Shown here: positions 1 to 9,501 of the stretch, piece after piece
Layout: every line of letters begins with the position of its first letter
How positions within the stretch are numbered: the first letter of the stretch is position 1
Assembly: GCF_022808855.1 (NCBI RefSeq)
Contig: NZ_JAKZLF010000001.1
Coordinates: 124,001-188,000, forward strand
Direction: 5' to 3'
Origin: Anaeromyxobacter soli
GTDB lineage: Bacteria > Myxococcota > Myxococcia > Myxococcales > Anaeromyxobacteraceae
DNA length: 64,000 bases
The notes under the pieces: model-generated
The model's input: the letters and a program-made list of their open reading frames with translations, nothing else
Told to the model about the DNA's origin: nothing
Database searches by the model: none
Made by a program: the position numbers and the translations under genes

Positions 1-1065
1 GGCGCCGCCGCGGCGCTCGACGCGCCCTCGGACGCCCAGCGGGTCGCGATGCTCGGCGCCGGACCCCGGCTCGTGCCCGAGCTCGCGGAGCAGGCGCTCC
101 CTGCGGCGCCCCAGCAGATCTCGCTGAAGACCCGCACCTTCGGGACGGTCACGGTGGACCACCCCGCGCACCTCGCGCGCAGGGCGCATTGCGTGAGCTG
201 CCACGGCGAGGGACCGATCCAGAAGATCGAGTTCACCCCCAAGCTCGCCCACGAGCGCTGCCGCGGGTGCCACAAGGAGCAGCAGGCGGGCCCGCTCACG
301 TGCCGGGGGTGCCACGCCCTCCCCGCCGCCGCGGAGAAGCCGCTCGTGGCGGAGCACGCCGCGGCCCCGCCGGCGGTGGGGGGCGCGCGCGCAGATCGCG
401 GGACGGCGGCTGGCGCCGCCGCAGGGGTGGCCTCGGGCGCTGCACCGGACCGCTCGACGATCCCGTCCTCGCCCGCGCCGGCGACCTCGCCGGCGACACG
501 CGTCGCCTCGACGTCGCCGGGGACGATCTCGCCGGCGACGGTGCGCGTCGCCTCGACCTCGTCAGGGCCGGCGCGTGCGACGCCGGTCGCGAGGATCACG
601 GGCGAGGCAAGCGCCGACCCCACGAACCCCCTCAACGTGCCCCTCCGGCGCGTGCTCGAGGTCGGCCTCGCCGGCGGGTCGGGGTTCGGCCCCGCGGTGC
701 GCCTCCTCTCGCGCCAGGAGAACGCGGTCCTGTCGCACAGCTTCGACCGGGTCGGCGGCGGCCGGGCGAGGAGCCTCGGGCTCCTCGGGATAGGGAAGTG
801 CTTCTCCGTTCAGGAGGGCGTCGACGTGTTCGCGCTCGGGCTCGGCGGGATCGACGTGGTGGAGAGCCCGGCGGCGACGCTGCTGCCTGCCGCGGGTGCA
901 CGCATCGGCGTGCTCTGGTCCGTCCGGCACCGCTTCGTGGAGACGATCGACGTCTCGTTCACGGGAGTCGCAGACCTGGCCCGCAGCCACCCGCTCGGCC
1001 AGGAGGTCGGGGGCGCGACCTTCTTCGCGACGATCGCGGCGGGCGTGCCCCTCGGGCCGCGATAG
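1..1065 (+). CDS. Triheme c-type cytochrome with long linker and C-terminal domain (5' end cut by window)
   Basis: The reading frame is open from base 1, so the N-terminus lies outside the window; the first ATG in frame is at 49 and need not be the start. Three CxxCH motifs (CVSCH at 190-204, CRGCH at 259-273, CRGCH at 301-315) fall within about 45 residues, the spacing of a compact c7/c3-type triheme domain that should act in the periplasm. An Ala/Pro/Ser/Thr-rich linker of about 90 codons follows and contains an imperfect duplication at 486-517 and 528-563. The last 130 residues are Gly/Val-rich and could be beta structure. I do not recognise that domain, so an outer-membrane or surface location is only a guess. 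Electron transfer by the N-terminal part is well supported; its partner is unknown. Confidence 0.8.
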   Translation, partial: GAAAALDAPSDAQRVAMLGAGPRLVPELAEQALPAAPQQISLKTRTFGTVTVDHPAHLARRAHCVSCHGEGPIQKIEFTPKLAHERCRGCHKEQQAGPLTCRGCHALPAAAEKPLVAEHAAAPPAVGGARADRGTAAGAAAGVASGAAPDRSTIPSSPAPATSPATRVASTSPGTISPATVRVASTSSGPARATPVARITGEASADPTNPLNVPLRRVLEVGLAGGSGFGPAVRLLSRQENAVLSHSFDRVGGGRARSLGLLGIGKCFSVQEGVDVFALGLGGIDVVESPAATLLPAAGARIGVLWSVRHRFVETIDVSFTGVADLARSHPLGQEVGGATFFATIAAGVPLGPR

Positions 1066-1258
1066 GCTCGCTAGTCCGGAGGCGCGCGGCGCCGCGTTCA
1101 CGCAGGACGTGTTCGTCGGTCCACGGCGCACTCGAACAGCGCCACCTCACCAGACGTGACGGTGAAGGTGCCGCTTCCCGTCCCATTCCGTCCCAGCGTC
1201 AGGTCGAGGTCCCTTCGCCACGAAGCTCGCGCCGACTGGCTCCAGCACGAGGGCGGAA
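1066..1258. other. Intergenic stretch between convergent genes, possible decayed coding sequence
   Basis: No intact gene is visible. On the minus strand two different frames give protein-like text in succession ([17 protein letters not shown], then DLDLTLGRNGTGSGTFTVTS and onward), as if a beta-rich protein had been frameshifted and lost its start. This is weak evidence and the stretch may simply be non-coding. Confidence 0.3.
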
Positions 1259-2707
1259 TCAGGGCATTCGCGTCGAGCCGGAGTCACTCCCCGCGCGCAG
1301 CGCGACGGCGGCGCAGAGGAGACCGGCGACCAGCCAGTAGTAGTTGCAGAACGCCTGCTTGCTGAAGAGCAAGAACGCCAGCCACGCCGCGGCGCCGGTG
1401 AGCACCGCCCGCTCCAGCGACGCGCGTCTCGCCACGCCGAGCGCCAGCACCGCGACCGCGGCCGGGAGCGCGATCCATGGCGAGAGGACCGGCCCTCCCA
1501 TCCTCACCACGGCCGCGGGCCAGGAGAGCGAGTCCGCGCGGAACGGCTGCTGGAGCTGGAAGGCGACGACCCCCCGGTAGAGCGCCGGCGCATCCCACAG
1601 CACGAACGGCAGCATGACGAGCGCCGCGCCGGCGACCGCGGTGGCCGCGCTCTTCCACCGATGCGCCGGAGGCAACGCGAGGAGGATCGGTGCGAGCAGG
1701 ACGGGCGCGTACTGCTTGCTGCTCAGCGCCAACGCCCCCGCGATCCCCGTGACGATGGGGCCGAGCGGGCCCTCTCCCGAGGCGCCGTCGCGTCGGTACG
1801 TGGCGTCGACGACGACGAGCGCCAGCAGCGCCGAGGCCAGCACGATGGGCTCGGTCCACGACTGCTCGAGGACGAAGAAGGTCCTCGGCTGCAAGAGGAC
1901 GAACACCGCCGCCAGCTCGGCGACACGCGAGCCCCTGCCGAGCCGGCGAATGGCCCAGGCCGAGAACAGCACGAGCGCGAGGTGCGTCCACCGCACGTCG
2001 GCGTGGAGCAGCGTCGTGGGAACCGCCACGAGCAGCGTCAGCGGGGGATAGGGATTCCCGAGCACGTACGCCTGGTCCGGGCTCAACACCTCCGGCGAAT
2101 AGAAGGGGGTGAACGGTCCGTAGATGTTCGGATACGCGACGGCGTACGGGTCCACTCCCTGCATCATCGCGAACGAGCCCATCTGCTGGAAGAACCAGAC
2201 GTCGATCGGCGGACCGGGCGTGGTGCGGATCACGAAGCCGGCGAGCACGGCCGCGGCGGCGACGAGCAGCGGGAACCGCAACCGCGCCACGAGCGCCGGT
2301 GCCCCCGTCCACAGATAGGTGAGCGCCGCCACCCCCGCGACCGCGAGCACCGGCCGGAAGAAGCCGAGCGTGTCGGGAGGGACGAAGATCCCGGGCTGGC
2401 GCAGCGCGTCGAACGCGACGCTCGCCAGGACGCCGCCGCAGAGGACGCGAGCGCGCCAGTCCCGCCCCGGAGCTCCGGCTCCGATCGCTCGGTCGCGCCG
2501 GCGCTCCATGACCAGGGCTGCGACGCTCGCGAACGCGCTCCCCGTCACGAGGAGCAGCGCGAAGGGATCGAAGTTCCCGTCCGACACGCCGAGCGCGAAG
2601 CCGAGGGAGAGCGCCGCGACCGCGACGAGGACGGAGCCGGGGGCCGTCCTGGCGGGTTCGTGCTCGGCCTCGGGCGCTCCGTCCGAAATGGCGACGGAAG
2701 ACCTCAC
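1259..2707 (-). CDS. Polytopic GT-C-type glycosyltransferase-like membrane protein (GT87/DUF2029-like)
   Basis: About 482 residues with ten or more hydrophobic segments. A soluble loop holds [12 protein letters not shown] (near residue 170) followed by [10 protein letters not shown] and NPYPPLTLL, the acidic first-loop plus 'G-x-DPY...PPL' pattern seen in GT87/DUF2029 lipid-linked sugar transferases of the inner membrane. The start chosen is GTG at 2707, which overlaps the stop of the upstream GT2 gene in a GTGA arrangement and so suggests translational coupling. The open frame continues further upstream but becomes Arg/Pro-rich shadow sequence. Inference: the GT2 partner makes a polyprenyl-phosphate sugar and this protein transfers it on the periplasmic side. 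The acceptor is unknown. Confidence 0.75.
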   Translation of the reverse strand: MRSSVAISDGAPEAEHEPARTAPGSVLVAVAALSLGFALGVSDGNFDPFALLLVTGSAFASVAALVMERRRDRAIGAGAPGRDWRARVLCGGVLASVAFDALRQPGIFVPPDTLGFFRPVLAVAGVAALTYLWTGAPALVARLRFPLLVAAAAVLAGFVIRTTPGPPIDVWFFQQMGSFAMMQGVDPYAVAYPNIYGPFTPFYSPEVLSPDQAYVLGNPYPPLTLLVAVPTTLLHADVRWTHLALVLFSAWAIRRLGRGSRVAELAAVFVLLQPRTFFVLEQSWTEPIVLASALLALVVVDATYRRDGASGEGPLGPIVTGIAGALALSSKQYAPVLLAPILLALPPAHRWKSAATAVAGAALVMLPFVLWDAPALYRGVVAFQLQQPFRADSLSWPAAVVRMGGPVLSPWIALPAAVAVLALGVARRASLERAVLTGAAAWLAFLLFSKQAFCNYYWLVAGLLCAAVALRAGSDSGSTRMP

Positions 2708-3501
2708 GCGGCGCCGCCGCGGGACGCCGCAGGGGCCGGCACCACGGCGAGCTTGCGACCCGTGTCCGACAGCCGCGCGGACCTGCGCAGCCCCATCTTC
2801 GCGAGGCGGAACTCGATGGCCGTGCCGAGCACGCCGAAGCCGTACTTCACGCTCCTCCGGAAGTTGATGGAGGAGGCTTCCTCGAAGTAGCGCGCCGGAC
2901 ACGAGATCTCGCCGATGTCGAACCCGAACCAGAGCGCCTGCGCCAGGAACTGGTTGTCGAACACGAAGTCGTCGGAGTTCTCCTCCAGCGGCAGCGCCTC
3001 GAGGAGCTCGCGCGAGAACGCGCGATAGCCGGTGTGGTACTCGGCGAGCTTGTAGCCGAGCAGCACGTTCTCGAAGAACGTCAGGAAGCGGTTCGCCACG
3101 TACTTCCACAGGGGCATGCCGCCGCGCAGCGCTCCGACCCCCAGGATGCGGGAGCCGAGGACGCAGTCGAAGTGCCCGCTCGCCACCATCGCCGCCATCG
3201 CCGGGACCAGCGCGGGCGAATACTGGTAGTCGGGGTGGAGCATCACCACGATCTCGGCGCCGCGCGCGAGCGCCTCCGCGTAGCACGTCTTCTGGTTGCC
3301 GCCGTACCCGCGGTTCTTCGCGTGCACGACGTGGTGGAGCCCGAGCTCGCGAGCGACGGCCACGGTCTCGTCCGGGCTCGCGTCGTCCACGAGGATGACG
3401 TCGTCCACCACCGTGCGATCGAGCTCGTCGACCGTGCGCCGCAACGTCTTCGCGGCGTTGTAGGCCGGCATCACGACGCACACGCGCTTCCCGGAGATCA
3501 T
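2704..3501 (-). CDS. Family 2 glycosyltransferase, DPM1/polyprenyl-phosphate sugar transferase-like
   Basis: 265 residues from the ATG at 3501, which has GGGAG four bases upstream; the longer in-frame ATGs at 3531 and 3555 lack a good ribosome site. The GT-A fold opens with [14 protein letters not shown], followed by the nucleotide-binding [20 protein letters not shown] provides the DxD-like metal site, and GSRILG and [10 protein letters not shown] are typical of the dolichol-phosphate-mannose synthase-like branch. No membrane helices are obvious, so it should sit on the cytoplasmic face. It overlaps the following GT-C gene by four bases. The sugar donor cannot be told from sequence. Confidence 0.85.
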   Translation of the reverse strand: MISGKRVCVVMPAYNAAKTLRRTVDELDRTVVDDVILVDDASPDETVAVARELGLHHVVHAKNRGYGGNQKTCYAEALARGAEIVVMLHPDYQYSPALVPAMAAMVASGHFDCVLGSRILGVGALRGGMPLWKYVANRFLTFFENVLLGYKLAEYHTGYRAFSRELLEALPLEENSDDFVFDNQFLAQALWFGFDIGEISCPARYFEEASSINFRRSVKYGFGVLGTAIEFRLAKMGLRRSARLSDTGRKLAVVPAPAASRGGAA

Positions 3502-3636
3502 GCCGCTCCCGTTGGCTCGAAGGGAGCGCATGATACCGCGCACCGCGCCGGGCACGCACGCTCGCCCGCTTCCGAGGGTCGCCCCCGCACGCGCACCTCC
3601 AGTGCCGAGCGCGGAACGGCGCGCGCTTCCCGACGG

Positions 3637-3666
3637 TTGACAAAGACGGGCGCGGAGGCGTTCCTA
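3637..3666 (+). promoter_or_regulatory. Candidate promoter for the spermidine-synthase-like gene
   Basis: A perfect TTGACA lies at 3637-3642, with an 18-base spacer to TTCCTA (3661-3666), a poor -10 match. It lies in the 194-base gap between divergent genes and 30 bases before the ATG at 3696. The ATG is preceded by GGGACAGGA as ribosome site. Confidence 0.35.
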
Positions 3667-3695
3667 GGCGTTTCGTTTCGGACAGAGGGACAGGA

Positions 3696-6600
3696 ATGAA
3701 GACACGACTCTCCACGGGCGTCGCGGCGGCGTGCTTCTTCGCCTCCGGCGCCGCCGCGCTGCTGTACGAGGTTGTCTGGTTCCGGCTCCTCTCCCTCACG
3801 TTCGGCCACACGGTCTTCGCGGTGACGACCGTGCTCGCCGCCTACATGGGCGGCCTCGCCCTCGGCAGCCTGCTCCTCGGGAAGCGCGCGGACGGCTCGC
3901 GGAGGCCGCTGCTCGTCTACGGGCTCGCCGAGATCGTCATCGGCCTCTACTGCCTCACCACGCCGCTCCTGTTCGCTGGGGCGGACGCCGCCTACATCGC
4001 CGCGCACCGGGTCCTGGAGCCCGGCCCGGTCGGCGCGACGCTGCTCCAGTTCTCGCTCTCCGCCCTGCTGCTCGTGCCCGCCACCGCCGTCATGGGCGCC
4101 ACGCTGCCGTTCCTGAGCCGGGCAGTGGTCGAGCGGTCCGGCACGACGGGATCCCGGGTCGGCCTCCTCTACGCCGTGAACACGATGGGCGCCGTGCTCG
4201 GGGTGGTCGCCACCGGGTTCGGCCTCCTCCCCACCTTCGGCCTGCGCGCGACGGTCTGGATCGGCGTGGCGCTCAACCTGGGCGTCGGGATCGCCGCCTT
4301 GCTGCTCGAGCGCACCGGCCGCGGTCGCCCTCCTGTGCCGGCGCCATCCGAGGCGCCATCGAGGTCCGAGGCGCCCCCGGTCGCCGGAGACGAGCCCGCC
4401 CCCTCCCGCGTGGCCGCGCGGGTCGCGCTCGCGGCCATCGGGATCTCCGGGGCGGCCTCCATGGCCTACGAGGTCGCCTGGACGCGGGCCCTCTGCCTCG
4501 CGGTCGGAAGCTCGACCTATGCGTTCACCGCGATGCTCGCCACCTTCCTCGTCGGGCTCGCCGGCGGCGCGTTCGCCGCCTCGCAGGCGCTCCGGCGGTG
4601 GCGTCTCCGGCTCACCGCGTTCGGCGTCCTCGAGTGCGCGGTCGCGGCGCTGGCCGTCGCGACGCTCCCGGTGCTCGGGATGCTGCCGCAGATCGTCCTC
4701 CAGATCCTCGGGCGGCTGGGGCTCTCGCACGAGAGCGCCCTCCTCGCGCAGTTCGGCGCGAGCTTCCTCGTCATGATCGTGCCCTCCGCCGCGATCGGCG
4801 CGACGTTCCCGCTCGTGCTCGCGGGGCTGACGCGCGGGATCTCGAGCGTGGGAGACGACGTCGGGCGCGTCTACGGCGCGAACACCATCGGGACCATCGT
4901 CGGCTCGGTCGGCGCCGGGTTCGTGCTCGTGCCGCAGATCGGGATCCACGGCACGGTGGTGGCCGCCGCGGCCGCGAACCTGGCCGCGGGCCTCGGCCTC
5001 CTGCTCGCCCTGGACGCGCGGCCGAGGAGATGGCTGGCCGCGCTCGCGGCCGCCTCGGCGTTCGCGATCGCCGTGTTCGCCGTGCCGCGCTGGGACCGGC
5101 TCCTCATGACGAGCGGCGTGTCGATCTACGCCGCCCGCCACCTGGGCAAGGACGCAGGGGCGCAGTCGCCTCGCGAGAAGTCCGCCTCCAAGGAGCTCCT
5201 GTTCTATGCCGAGGGGTTGACCACGACCGTCTCGGTCACGCGCACCGGCGAGCACCTGTTCCTCTCGGTGGACGGCAAGACCGACGCGAGCACGAACGGT
5301 CTCGACATGAGGACCCAGCTCCTGCTGGGTCACCTCCCCGCGCTGCTCGCGCCCGACGCGAGCCGCGCGCTCGTGATCGGGCTCGGCAGCGGCATCACGG
5401 CCGGCGCGCTCGCGCAGTACCCGCTCCGCGCCATCGACGTCGCGGAGCTCGAGCCGGCGGTCGTCGACGCCGCGAGGCTGTTCGCGCGCGAGAATCACGA
5501 CGTGCTCGGCGATGCGCGGCTCCGGGTGATCGCCGGAGACGGGCGACACATCCTCGCCGCCGCGGCGCAGCCCTACGACCTCATCGTCTCGGAGCCCTCG
5601 AACCCGTGGATCGCCGGGGTGGCGAACCTCTTCACCCGCGAGTTCTACCGCGTCGCACGGGAGCACCTCTCGGACGACGGCGTCATGGTGCAGTGGCTCC
5701 AGTCGTACGCGATCTTCCCGAGCGAGATCCGCATGGTGGTCCGGACGTTCCGGGAGGTGTTCCCGGACGTCACCGTGTGGCGCGGCGGCGCAGGCGACTA
5801 CCTGCTCGTGGGCGGGAAGAAGCCGCTCCGGGTCGACCTGGACGCGGCGGCGCGCCGGATCGCCCAATCGCCGGGCGCGCGCGCCGATCTGGCGCGGTAC
5901 TGGGGCGACCCCGAGGACGTGCTGCAGCAGTTCGTGCTCTCCGAGGACGACACGCGCCGCTTCGCGGAGGGCGCGTCCCTGAACACGGACGACCTCCCGC
6001 TGCTCGAGTTCGCCGCGCCGCGCGCGATGTACGCCTCGACCGACGAGGACAACGATCGCTCGCTCCGCTCGTTCCAGCGCGCGACCCTTCCGCCCGTGGT
6101 CGGAGCGTCGGCGGCGGCGCGGCTCGACGGCCCGGAGGGACGGCTGCGCGCTGCACGCGCCGCCTGGCTGCGCGGCGATCCCGAGGCCGCCCGGGACCAC
6201 CTCCAGCAGCTGCAGGCCGCTTCGGAGCCCGGCATCCTCGTCGAGCGCGCGCGCCTGCTCATCGCGCTCGGCAACCCGGATGAAGCGGCCCGGCTCCTCG
6301 ACGGGGTGCGGACGCGAGACGAGCGGCTCGAGGGCTATCGCTCCACCGCGCGCTACCTCGCCGATCACGCGCTCGGCCGGCGCATCGTGCACGAGGTCGG
6401 CCCGTGGCGCCTCGAGACCACCGGTCCTGCCTGGGCGTTTCACCGACTGGGTAATCTTCTGATGACGGTCGCGGTCTCGGAGCGCGCGCCGGAGCTGCTG
6501 CCCGTCGCCCTCGAGCAGTTCGAGGCCGCGAGCGCGCTCGAGCCAGGGACCGCGTCCTTCTACGTGGGCGCAGGGAAGGTGCTGCTCGCGATGGGGAGGC

Positions 6601-6827
6601 GCGGCGTCGCGGAGCCCGTCCTGCGGAGGGCAGCCGAGCTGGAGCCGAAGAGCGCCGACGCCCACTACTTCCTCGGCCTCCTGTACGAGGACGACTCGCC
6701 GCCGGACGCCGCCCGGGAGTACGAGGCGGCGGCGCGGCTCGCACCATCCTGGCAAGCGCCCCGCGAACGGCTGATGGCCCTGCGCGCCGACGGCGGCGCG
6801 CGTGACTCCGGACGCGCCTCTCCTTGA
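3696..6827 (+). CDS. Membrane-fused spermidine-synthase-like protein with C-terminal TPRs
   Basis: 1043 residues. Two blocks of about six transmembrane helices (roughly 5-210 and 238-450) are separated by a Pro/Ala/Glu linker. A Rossmann S-adenosyl-type domain follows (LVIGLGSGITAG near 557, VAELEPAVV near 586, AGDGRHIL near 612), then a C-terminal repeat region from about 790 with TPR-like units such as YEAAARLAP. This is the 'fused MFS/spermidine synthase' architecture. The aminopropyltransferase catalytic Asp region reads VSEPSNPWIAG, as in many membrane-fused members that are unlikely to make spermidine. The cytoplasmic substrate is therefore unknown. It stands alone on the plus strand between minus-strand operons. 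Confidence 0.85.
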   Translation: MKTRLSTGVAAACFFASGAAALLYEVVWFRLLSLTFGHTVFAVTTVLAAYMGGLALGSLLLGKRADGSRRPLLVYGLAEIVIGLYCLTTPLLFAGADAAYIAAHRVLEPGPVGATLLQFSLSALLLVPATAVMGATLPFLSRAVVERSGTTGSRVGLLYAVNTMGAVLGVVATGFGLLPTFGLRATVWIGVALNLGVGIAALLLERTGRGRPPVPAPSEAPSRSEAPPVAGDEPAPSRVAARVALAAIGISGAASMAYEVAWTRALCLAVGSSTYAFTAMLATFLVGLAGGAFAASQALRRWRLRLTAFGVLECAVAALAVATLPVLGMLPQIVLQILGRLGLSHESALLAQFGASFLVMIVPSAAIGATFPLVLAGLTRGISSVGDDVGRVYGANTIGTIVGSVGAGFVLVPQIGIHGTVVAAAAANLAAGLGLLLALDARPRRWLAALAAASAFAIAVFAVPRWDRLLMTSGVSIYAARHLGKDAGAQSPREKSASKELLFYAEGLTTTVSVTRTGEHLFLSVDGKTDASTNGLDMRTQLLLGHLPALLAPDASRALVIGLGSGITAGALAQYPLRAIDVAELEPAVVDAARLFARENHDVLGDARLRVIAGDGRHILAAAAQPYDLIVSEPSNPWIAGVANLFTREFYRVAREHLSDDGVMVQWLQSYAIFPSEIRMVVRTFREVFPDVTVWRGGAGDYLLVGGKKPLRVDLDAAARRIAQSPGARADLARYWGDPEDVLQQFVLSEDDTRRFAEGASLNTDDLPLLEFAAPRAMYASTDEDNDRSLRSFQRATLPPVVGASAAARLDGPEGRLRAARAAWLRGDPEAARDHLQQLQAASEPGILVERARLLIALGNPDEAARLLDGVRTRDERLEGYRSTARYLADHALGRRIVHEVGPWRLETTGPAWAFHRLGNLLMTVAVSERAPELLPVALEQFEAASALEPGTASFYVGAGKVLLAMGRRGVAEPVLRRAAELEPKSADAHYFLGLLYEDDSPPDAAREYEAAARLAPSWQAPRERLMALRADGGARDSGRASP

Positions 6828-6858
6828 GGTGACGCGAGGCGCGGAGCGCTGCGGGCGA

Positions 6859-6882
6859 CGGAGCCGGGCGATCGCGGCTCCG
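6859..6882. terminator. Hairpin between convergent genes
   Basis: CGGAGCCG at 6859-6866 and CGGCTCCG at 6875-6882 form a perfect 8-base stem with an 8-base loop. It lies between the stop at 6827 (plus) and the stop at 6947 (minus), a position suited to a shared terminator. There is no T tract, so the function is a guess. Confidence 0.35.
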
Positions 6883-6946
6883 GATGCCCTGGACCGTCAG
6901 GCTCCGGGGCGAAGCGCCAGGCGCCCGGAGGCCACGCGGCCGCCGG

Positions 6947-7603
6947 TCACTCGTCCACCCGGATGACGCCCCGCTTCAGCGCGAAGCGCACGAGCTCGGT
7001 CCGATTGTGCACGGCGAGCTTCTCCATGACGTGCTCGCGGTGGCTCATGGCGGTCTTCACGCTGATGCCGAGCACGTCGGCGACCTCCTTGTTGCTGCGT
7101 CCCTCGGCGACGAGCTTCAGGACCTGCTTCTCGCGGTCGGTGAGCGCCTCGTAGGGATCGGCGGCGCCGCCGGTCGTCGCCTGCCCGGCGTCCGCCATGG
7201 CGGTGCGCGCCACCTCGGGATCGAGCACGAGGCCGCCGCGGTTCACGGCGCGGATCGCGTTCGCGAGCTCGGAGCCGGCCGACTTCTTGAGGACGTAGCC
7301 CGCGACGCCGGCCTTGAGGAGCCTGCGGACGTACTCGCGATCCTCGTACTGCGACAGGATGAGGATCCGCGTGCGCCGGCCGAGCTTGTGGATCTCGAGC
7401 GCGGCCTCGATGCCTCCCAGCCCGGGCATGGCGATGTCCATGAGGAGGACGTCGGGATCGAGCCGCTCCACCGCGGCGATGGCCTCCGTCCCGTTCGCGC
7501 CCTCGCCCACCACCTCGATGTCCGGGTGGAGCTGCAGGAGCGCGCGGATGCCCTCGCGCAGGATGGCGTGATCGTCCACGATGACGACGCGGATCTTGCT
7601 CAT
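6947..7603 (-). CDS. NarL/FixJ-type response regulator
   Basis: 218 residues. An N-terminal receiver domain (about 3-120) has the acidic pocket VDDH, the phospho-acceptor Asp56 in LLMDIAMPG and the conserved Lys in GYVLKKS. A LuxR-type helix-turn-helix follows (about 150-215) with LTDREKQVLKLVAEGRSNKEVADVLGIS. It is the last gene of a six-gene overlapping chain; its ATG overlaps the stop of the histidine-kinase gene (7600-7603), so kinase and regulator form a cognate pair. By family it binds DNA as a phosphorylated dimer. Its targets are not visible; the cytochrome genes at the head of its own operon are the natural candidates. Confidence 0.93.
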   Translation of the reverse strand: MSKIRVVIVDDHAILREGIRALLQLHPDIEVVGEGANGTEAIAAVERLDPDVLLMDIAMPGLGGIEAALEIHKLGRRTRILILSQYEDREYVRRLLKAGVAGYVLKKSAGSELANAIRAVNRGGLVLDPEVARTAMADAGQATTGGAADPYEALTDREKQVLKLVAEGRSNKEVADVLGISVKTAMSHREHVMEKLAVHNRTELVRFALKRGVIRVDE

Positions 7604-9501
7604 GCGACGACTCCTCCCCGCCCTTCCCTCGCTCCCTCGGGCCGCGGCGGCTCGGCCGGTGGCAGCGGGACGCGCACCTGCACCCGCGTCCCCTTCCCCG
7701 GCGCGGAGTCTATCCGGGCCGAGCCCCCGAGGATCTCCGCTCGCTCACGAATTCCGAGGAGCCCCCACGGGCGGCGCCCCTCGCGCCGCGCCGCCGCCTC
7801 GACGTCGAAGCCGCGCCCGTCGTCCTCGATCTCGATCTGGAGCTGGTCGCCCTCGACGCCCACCTGGACGAGCACCGCGGTCGCCTGGGCGTGGCGCGCG
7901 ACGTTGCTCATCGTCTCCTGGCACATGCGGAAGAGCGCCGTCTCCAGCTCGGGCGGCAGGCGGCGGTCGAGCTCGCCGAACTCGCAGCGGACCGAGATCC
8001 CGCGCGTCTCGAGGCTCCGCTCCGCGTACCAGCGGATGGCGGAGAAGAGGCCCAGGTCGTCGAGCACCGAGGGCCGCAGGTCGAGGATGAGCCGGTGCAC
8101 GTCCTCGAGCGTGCGCACCGCGACCGCCTTCACCTCGTCGAGCCGCGGCGTCTTTCCCGCGCGCATGGCGTCCTGCGCGGCCTCGAGCCCCATGGCCAGC
8201 ACCGCGAGGCTCTGGGTCGTCTCGTCGTGCAGCTCCCGGGCGATCCGCTTCCGCTCGTCCTCCTGCGCGGTGATCACCTTGCTCAGGAGCTGGCCACGAT
8301 CCGCGTCGCGCTCGCGGACCTGCCCGAGCGCGTCGTTCAGCTCGCGGGTGCGCTCCTCCACGCGCTGCTCGAGCTGCGCGTTCACCTCGGCCACCTGCGC
8401 GAGCGTCGCGCGCAGCGCCCCGCGCATCCGCTCCAGCGCCTGGCCGAGCCGGCCGACCTCGTCCGAGCCGAGATCCGGGATGGGCCAGCCGAGCTCGCCC
8501 CGGGCGATCCGCTCCGCCTCGAAGGTGAGCACGCCCACCGGGCGCGTGACGCTCTGCGCGGCCCCCCACGCGAACGTGCCCACGAGCGCGAGCTGGAGGA
8601 AGAGCCCGAAGCCCACGATGTACCACGGCACCGCGCCCTGGGTCGGCAGCGCCTCGGCCATGGGCTGCCGCACGACGACGGCCCACGGCGCGCTCCCGAG
8701 CGGCGCGAAGGTCATGAGCTCGTCGTTGGTGGCGGGCGTGCTCCCGTCCTCGTGGCACTCCCGGCAGCTCACGGACGTGGTCCGGCGCGCCTCGAGCAGC
8801 TTTCGGACGCCGCCCGTGCATCCGGCCGCCCGCCCCGCCCGGCCGCGCTCGCTCGAGGCGATCACGTGGCCATCCGCGTCGAGGAGATCCGCGAAGCCGG
8901 TCCGGCCCCGGCGGAGATGCTGGAGCATGCGGCCGAAGTCGCGCCGGTCGGGCCGGAAGGTCCCGCCCATGACGCCGACGACCTCGCCCTTCCAGCTGCG
9001 CACCGGGACGAGCTCGTGGATCACCTGCCCGCGCGGCTCGAGGACGAGCCCCGACAGCCGCGGGCGGCCGCTCGCGAGCACCTCCTCCACCAGGGCCTGG
9101 GCGGCCAGCGGGACCTCGGTGACCGCACCGATCGGCTCCTCGGCGATCACGTTCTGCTCGCGGTCGAGCAGGAAGATCGTGTCGCGGTGCCGGAAGGACT
9201 CGTGGCCGGTGCGGACGAGGCGCCGCTCGTCGGAGAGATCCGCGTCGCCGAACCCCGCCGAGAGCGCCGAGGCGAGCCGCTGCAGCGACTCGAGGTCGGC
9301 CGTGAGCCCCTCGTCGAAGTGGGCGGCCACCGCGGTCGCCGCGGCGTTGCGGCCCGCCAGGATGCGCTCGTCGAAGCCGCGCATCCAGTAGAGGCCGGCG
9401 GCCGCCAGGAGCACGATCGGGAAGAAGATCCCGATCGCCATGAGCAGGTACACCCGCGTCCGCAGCGAGATCCCGCCGACCGCGTGGCTCGTCGTGCTCA
9501 T
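7600..9501 (-). CDS. NarX-type sensor histidine kinase with a c-type heme motif in its sensor domain
   Basis: 633 residues from the ATG at 9501, which overlaps the preceding stop by four bases. The chain is a membrane helix (about 15-38), a periplasmic region of about 240 residues resembling a Cache sensor, a second helix (about 285-310), HAMP, a coiled coil, HisKA_3 (ERKRIARELHDET, His near 422) and HATPase (NVARHA, DDGRGF, GLLGIRERAEILGG). Within the periplasmic part lies SCRECHEDG, a CxxCH heme-c attachment motif at about residue 245. A covalently bound heme sensing redox state or a gas is a reasonable inference. It should phosphorylate the downstream NarL-type regulator. Confidence 0.9.
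   Translation of the reverse strand: MSTTSHAVGGISLRTRVYLLMAIGIFFPIVLLAAAGLYWMRGFDERILAGRNAAATAVAAHFDEGLTADLESLQRLASALSAGFGDADLSDERRLVRTGHESFRHRDTIFLLDREQNVIAEEPIGAVTEVPLAAQALVEEVLASGRPRLSGLVLEPRGQVIHELVPVRSWKGEVVGVMGGTFRPDRRDFGRMLQHLRRGRTGFADLLDADGHVIASSERGRAGRAAGCTGGVRKLLEARRTTSVSCRECHEDGSTPATNDELMTFAPLGSAPWAVVVRQPMAEALPTQGAVPWYIVGFGLFLQLALVGTFAWGAAQSVTRPVGVLTFEAERIARGELGWPIPDLGSDEVGRLGQALERMRGALRATLAQVAEVNAQLEQRVEERTRELNDALGQVRERDADRGQLLSKVITAQEDERKRIARELHDETTQSLAVLAMGLEAAQDAMRAGKTPRLDEVKAVAVRTLEDVHRLILDLRPSVLDDLGLFSAIRWYAERSLETRGISVRCEFGELDRRLPPELETALFRMCQETMSNVARHAQATAVLVQVGVEGDQLQIEIEDDGRGFDVEAAARREGRRPWGLLGIRERAEILGGSARIDSAPGKGTRVQVRVPLPPAEPPRPEGAREGRGGVVA

Noticed and set aside
3498-6755. 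A 1085-codon minus-strand frame opposite the spermidine-synthase-like gene
   Set aside because: Arg/Glu/His-rich text without domains; the sense gene explains the stretch.
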